Origin: an uncultured Clostridia bacterium
Lineage (GTDB): Bacteria > Bacillota > Clostridia > UBA1381
Length of the DNA: 64,000 nt
Reading direction: 5' to 3'
NCBI GenBank assembly: GCA_947624485.1
Contig: CANQKM010000004.1
Span: forward strand, 124,001 to 188,000
In this document: positions 8,151-16,900 of the stretch, piece after piece
Layout of the letters: each line of letters begins with the position of its first letter
How positions within the stretch are numbered: position 1 is the stretch's first letter
Notes under the pieces: generated by a model
What the model saw: only the letters and a program-made list of their open reading frames with translations
Databases searched by the model: none
What the model was told of the DNA's origin: nothing
Translations under genes and position numbers: made by a program

Positions 8151-9722
8151 ATGAAGAAAAAATTCGCGGCGCTTCTGGTTGCGGCGGTGATGGTGGTTCC
8201 GACCGTCTGCACAAGCGCGAGCTATGATGAAAACGATCTGATAAAGACGATAAATGACGCTGTTGAGTGGAAGGACGAGTACGACAGTCCTTTTTACAGC
8301 ATCGGCACGAATAATTCAAATCTGTATATAACCGCGCTGCACCGTCTCGGCAAAAGCTGTGACTACGCGTCGTATTTGAGCGGTCTCGACGGCATTGCCG
8401 CCGGTTACGGCGCGGAGCATAACGCCGCCGATATGCAGAGAACCGTTCTGGCGGTCATATCGTCGGACGGTGACGCGCAGAATGTCGGCGGACGTGATTT
8501 GGTCGCCGACAGCACGTACGGCAGAGACGCGTCCGCTCCGCTTTCAAAGGACGGCTGCGACGCGTATTCGTGGGCGCTTATCGCGCTCGAAGCGGGCGGA
8601 TATGAAGTGCCTGAAAACACCGGTGAAAGCAAGGATAAAATTATAGCGTCGCTGCTCTCGTACCAAAACGGCGACGGCAGCTTCGGAAACGGCGTGCTGT
8701 CCACTTCCGCGGCGGTTACGGCACTCGCGCCGTATGTTGAAACGAGCGGCGCGTACACGATCACACAAAATCAGACGGGCTGGACGATAGACCTGTCGCC
8801 TGCCGACGCTGTTGAGAACGCTCTCGCGTACCTTTCGGAGGCGCAGATGAAGGACGGCGACTGGGGCAATCTTAACGCTACAGCCATGACGATTATCGCG
8901 CTCGACTCCGTGGGGGTTGACTGCGAGACAAGTCCGTATTTTTCGGCGAGAAGCGGTAACGCGCTCGACGGACTTATGTCATATAAGAACAACGACGGCG
9001 GTTTTTCGTACGACGATATGAAGTCGGACGGTGAAGCCACGTCTTACGCGCTCTGCGCTCTTGCGAGCCATCTCGGTTTTAAGCAGGGACGCGCGGGATT
9101 TTTCAGATTGGATGCGGGAGATACGATTTCGCTTACCGTCCCAACCCCCTCCCCCGCCCCGTCGCAAAGTCAGACAAATTCCGGCACGGCGACGATGCGT
9201 CCTACGGTAACGGCGCGTCCGGCATCAACTCCGCGCACTGCAACGCCGCGTCCGGCTGTCACGCCAAAGAACACGATGCGTCCGACAAGAACAGCCGCTC
9301 CCGCTCCGTCAGTATCGCCTTCGGCTCGTCCGTCGGCACTGCCCACGCCGCGACCGACAAGACATCCCGCGCTTGTTGGACCTGTGGAAATACCCGGTCC
9401 CATGCCGACGGAAACACCGTCGCCCACCGACATTCGCGGCAACGAAAGCGGCAGCACGATGCACAGATCCGGAGCCGGCACGGTTACGGCTGTTGTTTTA
9501 AGCGTGATTGCGCTGCTGCTCGCAGCCGCGTTTGTAACGCTTACGGCTCTTAAAAAGAAGGGCAAGCTGAAGAGCGGCTCGGTTCTCGGCAAGCTGATGG
9601 GCGTTAAACCCGAACCGGAGAAAAAAGCCGCAGCCAAAACGCACAGACGTACCGAGGAACACAGAAAATTCGAGCGGCGCGAACGGTACAGGGAACGGCT
9701 GAAATACAATAAACGAAGATAG
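8151..9722 (+). CDS. Membrane-anchored surface protein with terpenoid-cyclase-like (prenyltransferase/squalene oxidase) repeats
   Basis: A 523-residue exported protein: signal peptide 1-24; an alpha/alpha-toroid repeat domain of about 300 residues with recurring QNGDGSFGNG, MKDGDWGN and KNNDGGFSYD elements (prenyltransferase/squalene-oxidase repeat family); a Pro/Thr/Arg-rich stalk (about 325-435); one transmembrane helix near 447-470; and a very basic cytoplasmic tail ending RLKYNKRR. Enzymatic squalene cyclases carry a DxDD motif that is not seen here. This and the export signal point to a binding or structural role rather than cyclase chemistry. Similar surface domains occur with wall-linked cobalamin-binding or adhesive proteins in Clostridia, but no partner is seen here. 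Monocistronic, with its own promoter and terminator. Confidence 0.8.
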   Translation: MKKKFAALLVAAVMVVPTVCTSASYDENDLIKTINDAVEWKDEYDSPFYSIGTNNSNLYITALHRLGKSCDYASYLSGLDGIAAGYGAEHNAADMQRTVLAVISSDGDAQNVGGRDLVADSTYGRDASAPLSKDGCDAYSWALIALEAGGYEVPENTGESKDKIIASLLSYQNGDGSFGNGVLSTSAAVTALAPYVETSGAYTITQNQTGWTIDLSPADAVENALAYLSEAQMKDGDWGNLNATAMTIIALDSVGVDCETSPYFSARSGNALDGLMSYKNNDGGFSYDDMKSDGEATSYALCALASHLGFKQGRAGFFRLDAGDTISLTVPTPSPAPSQSQTNSGTATMRPTVTARPASTPRTATPRPAVTPKNTMRPTRTAAPAPSVSPSARPSALPTPRPTRHPALVGPVEIPGPMPTETPSPTDIRGNESGSTMHRSGAGTVTAVVLSVIALLLAAAFVTLTALKKKGKLKSGSVLGKLMGVKPEPEKKAAAKTHRRTEEHRKFERRERYRERLKYNKRR

Positions 9723-9732
9723 TAAAATTCAA

Positions 9733-9760
9733 AGTCCGCGGAACACCGCGGACTTTTTTT
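9733..9760 (+). terminator. Terminator of the cyclase-fold gene
   Basis: A perfect 9-bp stem, AGTCCGCGG (9733-9741) and CCGCGGACT (9746-9754), has a 4-base loop and is followed by a T run. Confidence 0.9.
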
Positions 9761-9770
9761 GCACAAAAAA

Positions 9771-9790
9771 AACCACCCGCACGGGTGGTT
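9771..9790 (-). terminator. Terminator of the oleate-hydratase-family gene
   Basis: A stem AACCACCCG / CGGGTGGTT has a two-base loop. On the minus strand it is followed by a run of T, giving a terminator for the gene transcribed leftwards. It is separate from the adjacent plus-strand terminator. Confidence 0.85.
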
Positions 9791-9795
9791 TTATC

Positions 9796-11430
9796 CTACT
9801 TAAATTTTTTCTTCAGCATTTTCTTTATGCTTGCGAGTGACAGCTTCGGAGCGGTGTATACTCTGCGGCGGTTTGACGCAAGTCTGTACGCCGCCGTTTT
9901 TGCCGTTGTCACTGTGAATTCCTCGGTGAATACCGATCCGTCGCCGTCGGCGAAGTCGCCCGACACGGCGAGATTTGTAACGCTCGTGGGTATGATTTCG
10001 AGCTTCGACTCGACCGGCGCAAGATACGCCCCGTCGTACCGTCTGTGGCACGGGATCACGTTCACTACCGTTTCGCGTATGTCGTCCCACGCCTCGTCGA
10101 GATTGAGGCACGACACAAGCTCATAGAGAATTTCCGCGCCGGAGCAGTATGTCATGGGCTTGCCGCTCTTCTCGCCCTCCGCGTCATAGCGGCTCGCCGT
10201 TCCCCATATTACAGCCGTTTCCTCGTCCATATCCTTGAAGTGCGACGCGGGTACGGCGCATATCGTCATTTTCCATGCGGAATTGTCAAGCACTATTACG
10301 CCGTCGTGTCCGAGCGCGCCGCACGTTACGCGGTCGATAAGCTCGGGCAGCATACGGTTCTTGAGCGTAATCGTAAACTCCTCCGCCATTGTATCGTCGC
10401 TTTCGTCAAACAGCGCCGACGGGTTTTTGAACGCGCTGCACTTTTCAGCCATTTTCTCCCAGAGAAGGTACGGCTCGCCGAAGCAGCGCGGCGCGCTTTC
10501 GTCAAAGCTTCCGAACGTCTCGCACTCCGCCATTTCGTCGGTCGGGAGTATGCATACGTCGCCGTCGTTCAGATAAACAATTCTTCTCACGCCGTTATCG
10601 ATGTAGTGAATCGCCTCGACCGCGCCGTTTTCAAAATCAATATCTGTTGCGTACGCGCCCTCGCACACGTCTATGCCCATCGCGATTATGTGCGCCTTCA
10701 AGGGTTCCGTTATTTCCTCGTGCCTGTCAAAGTCCGAAGGGAGCGTGCCGGAAACCGCGTCGTCAATATGCGCGACCGCGTTCACAAACTCGTACGCCGA
10801 CGAACCCTCGTTAAAGCCGTACGACGCGCGTATGAGCTTCCAGAAGCTCGTGTCGAAGAAATCATCGTCAAACACGGTTCTCAAGGGCAGCGAAACAAGA
10901 TTTTCCTTTCTTCCGCGCATAAGCTCTATTATATCGCGTCTGTATTCCTTTGACAGTCTGATTTTCGATATATCGGTAACGTCGCCGTTTTCGTCGATAA
11001 ACGCTACACTGCGCATCGCGCTGCGGGCGTTGTATATGTTCAGTATTTCGTCGCACACGGTGAGGTCGGGAATTTCGAGCGATTGAATGTCTTTTATGAG
11101 GTCGAACAGATTTTTGCTGCTTTTGTCGTCGATTATTTTACCCCTGCGGCAGATATAACCATCCACGGCGTTTCCGCGCTCGTACTTTCTGTCGGTAAGG
11201 ACATGGATATTTTCGGGCTTAACGCCGCAGTCGCGCGCCAGATACAGCGCCGCCGCGTACGCGCTCATACCGCCGCCGAGAATATAGGCGTTCGCGTTAA
11301 GGAGCTTTTCCGCTCTTTCCGCTTCCTCCTGTCTGTTTTTATTGTAGCGGTACACCAAATAAGCCGCGCCCGCAGCTGCAGCCACCACCGCGCCCGCAGC
11401 CATTATTTTTTTCAAGTCGCTCTTCTTCAT
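9796..11430 (-). CDS. Divergent oleate hydratase / myosin-cross-reactive antigen family FAD protein with N-terminal membrane anchor
   Basis: 544 residues from the ATG at 11430, which has GGGGG 9 bases upstream; the TTG at 11439 abuts that RBS. A hydrophobic Ala-rich helix (about 9-27) probably anchors it in the membrane. A Rossmann FAD-binding start (ILGGGMSAYAAALYLARD, 50-67) and the aligned LFDLIKDIQSLEIPD region identify the oleate-hydratase (MCRA) family. These enzymes add water to the double bond of oleate or linoleate. The family RGGREM loop, whose Glu is needed for catalysis, here reads RRGKII (95-100), so the catalytic acid appears to be lost. The membrane anchor is also unusual. It may be a non-hydratase flavoprotein. 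Monocistronic with its own terminator. Confidence 0.78.
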   Translation of the reverse strand: MKKSDLKKIMAAGAVVAAAAGAAYLVYRYNKNRQEEAERAEKLLNANAYILGGGMSAYAAALYLARDCGVKPENIHVLTDRKYERGNAVDGYICRRGKIIDDKSSKNLFDLIKDIQSLEIPDLTVCDEILNIYNARSAMRSVAFIDENGDVTDISKIRLSKEYRRDIIELMRGRKENLVSLPLRTVFDDDFFDTSFWKLIRASYGFNEGSSAYEFVNAVAHIDDAVSGTLPSDFDRHEEITEPLKAHIIAMGIDVCEGAYATDIDFENGAVEAIHYIDNGVRRIVYLNDGDVCILPTDEMAECETFGSFDESAPRCFGEPYLLWEKMAEKCSAFKNPSALFDESDDTMAEEFTITLKNRMLPELIDRVTCGALGHDGVIVLDNSAWKMTICAVPASHFKDMDEETAVIWGTASRYDAEGEKSGKPMTYCSGAEILYELVSCLNLDEAWDDIRETVVNVIPCHRRYDGAYLAPVESKLEIIPTSVTNLAVSGDFADGDGSVFTEEFTVTTAKTAAYRLASNRRRVYTAPKLSLASIKKMLKKKFK

Positions 11431-11565
11431 TTCGCTCAACCCCCGAACGGTAAAATCAATATTAGTATTTCTATTTTATCACAAAAAATTTGTTTTGTAT
11501 AGTAAAAATAATAAAATTTCTTCTTATTTTTTTCATGGTTCGCCGGAATTGATGAAAATAAAGGA

Positions 11566-11590
11566 AAATCCGAACATACCGTTCGGATTT
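11566..11590 (-). terminator. Terminator of the regulator-kinase operon
   Basis: A perfect 10-bp stem, AAATCCGAAC (11566-11575) and GTTCGGATTT (11581-11590), with a 5-base loop lies 15 bases downstream of the kinase stop. On the minus strand it is followed by a T-rich stretch interrupted by C. Confidence 0.75.
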
Positions 11591-11605
11591 GTATGTTGTT
11601 TTGCG

Positions 11606-12985
11606 TCACTCCTCCGCGCTTATATTCATTCTTATACGCGCGGTAAATGTTCTCTTTTCGGCGTTGTAACGGAATTTTGCGCTGCCGCCGTACTTCTGCG
11701 CCGTATGCGCTATGCTGCGCAAGCCGTAACCGCCGCTCGGACAGCCGCTCAGAAACGCCTCCGCGGGCAAAAAGCCGTCGTCCGACTGAAAATGCCGGTC
11801 AAGCGTGACGCCGCTGCAGGAATTGGATATTTCGATTGCAAGAGAGTCCTGCACCGTGCCTATTTTTATATCAATCCACCTGTCCTCCGCGCATTTTTCG
11901 CAGGCGTTTATTGCGTTTTCCATAGCGTTGCCGAACATTACCGTCAAATCCGCAGGCTCGACCGCAAGCTCGCCGCAGTCCGCCCAAGCCTCGCAGCGTA
12001 TGCCCTTGTCGCGCGCCAGACCTATGTAATACTGCAGAAGTCCGTTCACCGTCATATTTTGGCAGTACATCTCGCTGTCGCGCTTTACTGTGGTGTCGAT
12101 CATTTCGGCAAGGTAGTCCTTCATTTCGTCCAGACGTCCTCTGTCGAGCATATCGTTAAGAGAGTTGTAATGGTGGCGCATATCGTGGCGCATACGGCGC
12201 GTGCTTTCAATATCACCAGCGATTTTTTCATACTGAATCCGCTGTATCTCCATCGTCCTCCGGCGGTCGCTGTCACGCTTGCGCATCACCGATTCGCGGA
12301 AAATCAGCCAGTAAATCGCCACCTGATACACAAGCAAAACGGCAAGCATCGCGAGAAGCCGCAGGTACGTTCCGTATGTGAGGTGATAATACGTCATATC
12401 GACGCCCATTTCCGCCGCTATGAAAATGACGGTCGAGATAATCAAAATCAGGAATTCCCGCCTCATGCTCTTTGTCTCGACGCTGCTGATATATTCGCGC
12501 AGCGTGCGCAGTACAAACGTCATCATAATCGGCAGCATAACCGCGGCGGTAACTATATACATTATAACGCCGCACTGAGAGTACGCCGAATGTTCCCCGC
12601 ATTGCGCGGGCAGACCGAGAACGTCCGACAGTGCGGCGGTGAGCGCGTTCACCATGCAATACTGCAGCGCCGCGTAGAACATTATGACAAAAAACACAAG
12701 CAGCTTTTTAATCAGCGTTTCGCGCACCAGTAAAATATAAGCCGCAAGCGTGAGACATATCACGGAAAACATAAACAGGTCAGCCGTGAGCGCGGTGTCG
12801 GCGGCAACGCCGCTGTGCAGTATCACGGGAAGCAGCGCCGCGACGGCGGCAGCCGCAGCCGTTATCCATACGAAAATCCATTTACGCCGGAAACGATAAG
12901 CCCCGTTCGGGAAGGGCAGAAAAATCATCAGGGCGCACGGAAAATACTGCACGAAAAAACCGACGGCATTTTCGAGAAAAACCAT
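11606..12985 (-). CDS. GHKL-type sensor histidine kinase (AgrC/ComD-like)
   Basis: 459 residues from the ATG at 12985 (AAGGAGG 10 bases upstream; the alternative GTG at 12994 touches the RBS). The N-terminal half holds about six hydrophobic helices, as in peptide-sensing HPK10 kinases. A short coiled region leads to RRMRHDMRHH, with the probable phosphoacceptor H267. The GHKL ATPase core follows: N-box GNAMENAINAC (about 353-363) and G-box GGYGLRSI (about 418-425). Such kinases pair with LytTR regulators and commonly sense secreted peptides. The gene lies 14 bases after the LytTR regulator gene in one operon. The operon is divergent from a giant SLH protein gene that is followed by a double-glycine peptide. 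The ligand is not shown by sequence. Confidence 0.9.
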   Translation of the reverse strand: MVFLENAVGFFVQYFPCALMIFLPFPNGAYRFRRKWIFVWITAAAAAVAALLPVILHSGVAADTALTADLFMFSVICLTLAAYILLVRETLIKKLLVFFVIMFYAALQYCMVNALTAALSDVLGLPAQCGEHSAYSQCGVIMYIVTAAVMLPIMMTFVLRTLREYISSVETKSMRREFLILIISTVIFIAAEMGVDMTYYHLTYGTYLRLLAMLAVLLVYQVAIYWLIFRESVMRKRDSDRRRTMEIQRIQYEKIAGDIESTRRMRHDMRHHYNSLNDMLDRGRLDEMKDYLAEMIDTTVKRDSEMYCQNMTVNGLLQYYIGLARDKGIRCEAWADCGELAVEPADLTVMFGNAMENAINACEKCAEDRWIDIKIGTVQDSLAIEISNSCSGVTLDRHFQSDDGFLPAEAFLSGCPSGGYGLRSIAHTAQKYGGSAKFRYNAEKRTFTARIRMNISAEE

Positions 12986-12999
12986 TGTAACCACCCTCC

Positions 13000-13716
13000 T
13001 TAAAAGCCTTTCCTCCCCGCAAGCCTGTCAAACACATAATCGTCGTACGACGCGCGTATAGCGGCGCTCTGCCGTATTGTAATCGGCAGACGGATACCGT
13101 TCTGCATAACGCACGTATCCGCGCCCATACGCATGATGTAGTCCATGTTTACCATTATGCCGCGGTTTATCCGCAGAAATTTTTTATTCATCATTCTTTC
13201 AAGCTCGCCGAACGGCATACGCACCTTCAGCCGCCGACCGTCCGAGAGAGAAACGTTCACGGTATGATTGTCGCTTTCAAGGATACAGATTTGGTCCAGA
13301 AATACAATATGTCTTTCGCGTCCGACCGTAAGCGTAATGCTGTCCCTGTGACTGTGCCGCAGCTCCGTCAGACGGCTCAAAGCCTGCTGAATACCCTGCG
13401 CCGTCACCGGCTTTATCAAATAATGCATCGCGTAAAGAGAAAACGCTTCGACCGCGTGTTCCCTGCTCGTCGTAACGAACACCAAGCCCGTTTCGGGCGA
13501 AATTCCCTTAAGCGTCTTTGCAATGTCCACACCGTTCGTGCCGGGCATATATATGTCGAGAAACACGGCGTCGAACGGCGGCATTTTTTTCGCCGCTTCG
13601 AGAAAGGACGCACCGTCGGCGAACTGCTCTGCGTCAATCGTCGGAGCGCACTCCTTCAAGGTCTTTGCCAATTTCTCTCTGTCAGCCGCGTTATCGTCGC
13701 AAACGGCTATTCTCAT
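13000..13716 (-). CDS. LytTR-family response regulator
   Basis: A 238-residue response regulator. The receiver domain (1-120) has acidic pocket D7-D8 (VCDDN), phosphoacceptor D54 (FLDIYMPG), a switch T in VFVTTS and K in YLIKPV. The LytTR DNA-binding domain (about 135-235) contains ILESDNHTV and FLRINRGIMVNMDYI, typical of the AgrA/ComE/LytR family, which binds direct repeats and activates weak -35 promoters. RBS GGGGGAGGAA precedes ATG. It is first in the operon with the kinase. The 221-bp region upstream is shared with the divergent giant surface protein gene, so that gene is the obvious target candidate. Confidence 0.93.
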   Translation of the reverse strand: MRIAVCDDNAADREKLAKTLKECAPTIDAEQFADGASFLEAAKKMPPFDAVFLDIYMPGTNGVDIAKTLKGISPETGLVFVTTSREHAVEAFSLYAMHYLIKPVTAQGIQQALSRLTELRHSHRDSITLTVGRERHIVFLDQICILESDNHTVNVSLSDGRRLKVRMPFGELERMMNKKFLRINRGIMVNMDYIMRMGADTCVMQNGIRLPITIRQSAAIRASYDDYVFDRLAGRKGF

Positions 13717-13874
13717 AACTTATTCCTCCCCCGCACATTGCTGTTAAACACATGCCGCCTTTATCCTACATGCAATTCTACCACATTTTTATGCCGTTTT
13801 CAATATTTCGCTTTTCTTTTGACGTAAAAGTCATTTTATCCGTCGTGAAATACGGCTCGAACAATGCTGATTTA

Positions 13875-13889
13875 TGGTATAATTATAAT
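13875..13889 (+). promoter_or_regulatory. Extended -10 promoter of the giant SLH protein gene; no -35, possibly activator-dependent
   Basis: TGG followed by TATAAT (13878-13883) forms an extended -10, with a second TATAAT directly after it (13884-13889). At the proper distance upstream there is no recognisable -35 (GCTCGA), which suits an activated promoter. A 9-bp direct repeat GTAATACAA lies just downstream at 13893-13901 and 13906-13914 (13-bp period). The divergent LytTR regulator is a plausible activator; its binding repeat was not identified with confidence. Confidence 0.5.
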
Positions 13890-13937
13890 AGTGTAATACA
13901 ATGGCGTAATACAAAAAACTGCAATAAGGAGGATGTC

Positions 13938-16900
13938 ATGAAAACAATTTCAAAATTAAAGAGGGGTATAAGCGCCGTTTTGTCAGCAGCGCTTATCGCT
14001 CCGTTGATAGCGCTTCCCGCCGAAGCGGAAACGACGGACGTGTATATCCCCGAAATCGAAATGGAAGAGGGTATACTCGAAAACGACGTATTCTACCTCA
14101 CCGCTTCGAGCGCGCAGCTTAAGGAGGGCGCGAACGAGCGTTATCTTCTGCGTCTCGCGAGAGGCGGAGACAGCGCTTCCGCGTCTTCGGCTATGATTAA
14201 AATTGCGGACTTAAGCGCAAAGTACGGCAAAGACTACACAATATCCGTCGCAGGCAGCGACGCCGAGGTTGACAATCCCTCGGATAACGAGTCGCTTATC
14301 GAGCGTATGGAGGGCGAGGAGTACACCGAAACCGAATTAAAAACGGAGGAGGAGTACGCCGACATGCTCGAAAACGACGAGGAGCTTCAGCAGGCTACAG
14401 AGCAGGGCGTGCAGGACGCTATAGACTACCTCGAGGACGCAAGCGGAGTACTCAGTGCAGAAGAGGCGAGCGAGGGCGAAGCAGTCCCCACGGACGGAAG
14501 CGAAACGGTCAGCACCGATCCGCTTCAGCAGGCGCGCGCAACGTTTACCGGCGTTGAGGGTGAGCCGCAAAACGTTACCTCGACGACCGACACGATGCAG
14601 CAGATACAGCAAATGGCGAACGTTATGACTAACGCCGTTGTCGGCGCGACGCTCAAGGTGGACTTCGCGGCGGGCGAAAGTGAAAAGTACATAGCCATCG
14701 ATGTTAAGGACAACAACGAAGGCGACGGTTACAGATACTTCTTCCTCATGCTCGGCGCGCCGGAGGGTACGACGACGAACAGCGCTTCTTCAAGCTGCTC
14801 CCTGACAATCGTTGACGACGAGGAACAAGCGCCCGCGAAGGTCAGCTTTACCGAAAGCGCGTACGACGTTTCCGAGGACAGCGTGACGGTTGAAATCAAG
14901 CGCGACAGCGCGCTCAACACGATAAGTGCCGCGCACCTCACCACGGAAAACGGCACGGCACAGGCGGGACGCGATTTCTCACCCGTCGATATGGATGTTG
15001 TATTCCCGATGGGTATCGACACGCGCAAAATAGAAATACCCGTAAGGCGCGAATACATAGCGGGAAGCGCGGACTTTAAGCTGAAGCTTACGGCGGAGGA
15101 AATGTGCGAAATTGACGGCGGAGAAGCAAACGTCACAATCAACGGCACAATGGGCATAATTGACAACGATGATGATATATCGCTCACGGCAGTAACGGAA
15201 AGCTACAGCGTGAATGATATTGTACTCGGCGATCCGCTTACCCTTTCCAGCCCCGTAAAGACAGGCTCAAGCGATCACTCAAACTCCAGCAACTACTATG
15301 ATACTAACGGAAAATATTATAACCTAATGTGGCAGGACAATATCGGCTGGCCCGAATCGTGGATTCACTACTACACCGGCACTACAGCCGCAAGCTGGAC
15401 TTTGGATCCCGATTACAGAGGCGCGCATCTTGCGGGAGCGCAGCTGAGCTGGAAGAGAAACGGCAGCGACGCGGAAATAAGTGTGGGTTTTGTCGGTTCC
15501 TACTCCGCCGATGCCAAGTGGAGCAGTTATAACGGCTCGATGGCATATGAAACCACCGCCAATTTCGGAGGGGACAATTATGTAAAGGAAAACGTTTTCT
15601 GCGATTACTGGGATCCCAAACGAATTACGGTATGGAATGTAGGTCACTGCGAGGACTGCAACAACTTATATATAGAGAGCATAACGCCTATTTACAGACC
15701 GTTTATTATAGATCTTAACGCATCGGATGACCTCAAATTCCTTAACGAGAACGGAAATCAGGTAGAGGGAAGAAAGGACGGTTTCTCGGATGCGACATAT
15801 CTTGCTCTTTACGGCGCGGTAAACACGGACAACAATCAGGTAGTCCGTTTTGCTAAAGATGGCACCAACAGCATTACCGTTACGCAGACAGTCGGAGAAA
15901 ACACAATAACTCCTTATACATATCTTAAAGGTTTATCTATTGTAAAGGACGGAAAAACAAAGAAAATCGCGACTTACGGGGACGACGGCGACACTTCGCA
16001 TACGGTTTCGATGACACCGGAATGGATATACAATAATACGGACTACATTAGTTTTGAAACAAACAACAACGGCGAAGGAATGAAAAACCAAACCGGTACG
16101 TTCGGTATGCGCGGAAGAATACAATTAAAGCCCGAGTTCGGTTACCGCAACGCCAAGGTTAGGATAAACGTACCCACAGGCAACCTCGGTTATCTTGTTT
16201 TAAGCGGCAGCGAAAAGCAAATCAACAAGACCACGGACTATACATATCACCGCGGTGACGTTATAAAAATCTCAGCCAAAATGTATAAAGGCAACGAGAA
16301 TTTTTACAAGGCAGTCGGTGTTAAAATAAAATATAAGATGAACGAGAGCGACACCAAGTGGCACGAGGACAAAACAGTATACTTTGACTCTAACGGCTAC
16401 TTGTATCTCGACAGCAGTCAATATCACAGACTTCAGTACGGCTACTACGAGATAGAGCCTGTATTCCAAACAAGAGATGGAGTATTGGCGCTCGATATCG
16501 CGGAATCGGATCTGTCAAAATTTGACACGAGCTACGGCTATCTCGCAAAAGCTACGCGCAGAGAGATAGAAAAGGATAAAGTAAAGTATTACGAGTACGC
16601 TTTGGAAACAGAGCCGTTAAACGGAAAAATCTACGCGATAGCCGTTCGCATGGCGGCGAATGCCGGCGCAAACGTATATCCCGTATGGAAGGATAACAAA
16701 AGCGGCGACAAGATATATTGCGGCGAGGTATTTTTCCATGAGGCAGGTCCGGAGCAGAACGACAACATCATAACACTGTCTTACGAAACGGACACTACAA
16801 AGGACGCGTATCAGACGATAAAGGGCAGCGTGGTCACGCCAAGGTACAATATGCGTACAGGGCTTGTGGATATGCAAGTGGGCAGCGCGATGCCCGCAAG

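Noticed and set aside
11606-13716. An agr quorum-sensing system
   Set aside because: Kinase and regulator are agr-like, but no AgrD-type cyclic peptide precursor or AgrB protease is next to them. The nearest peptide gene has a double-glycine leader instead.
13893-13914. Direct repeat GTAATACAA (13-bp period) as a LytTR binding site
   Set aside because: It lies downstream of the -10 instead of upstream, and does not match the usual LytTR repeat, so it is noted but not called.
13752-13937. Longer start for the giant SLH protein
   Set aside because: The first 62 codons have no RBS and precede both the promoter -10 and the perfect AAGGAGG. The signal peptide begins at the ATG at 13938.
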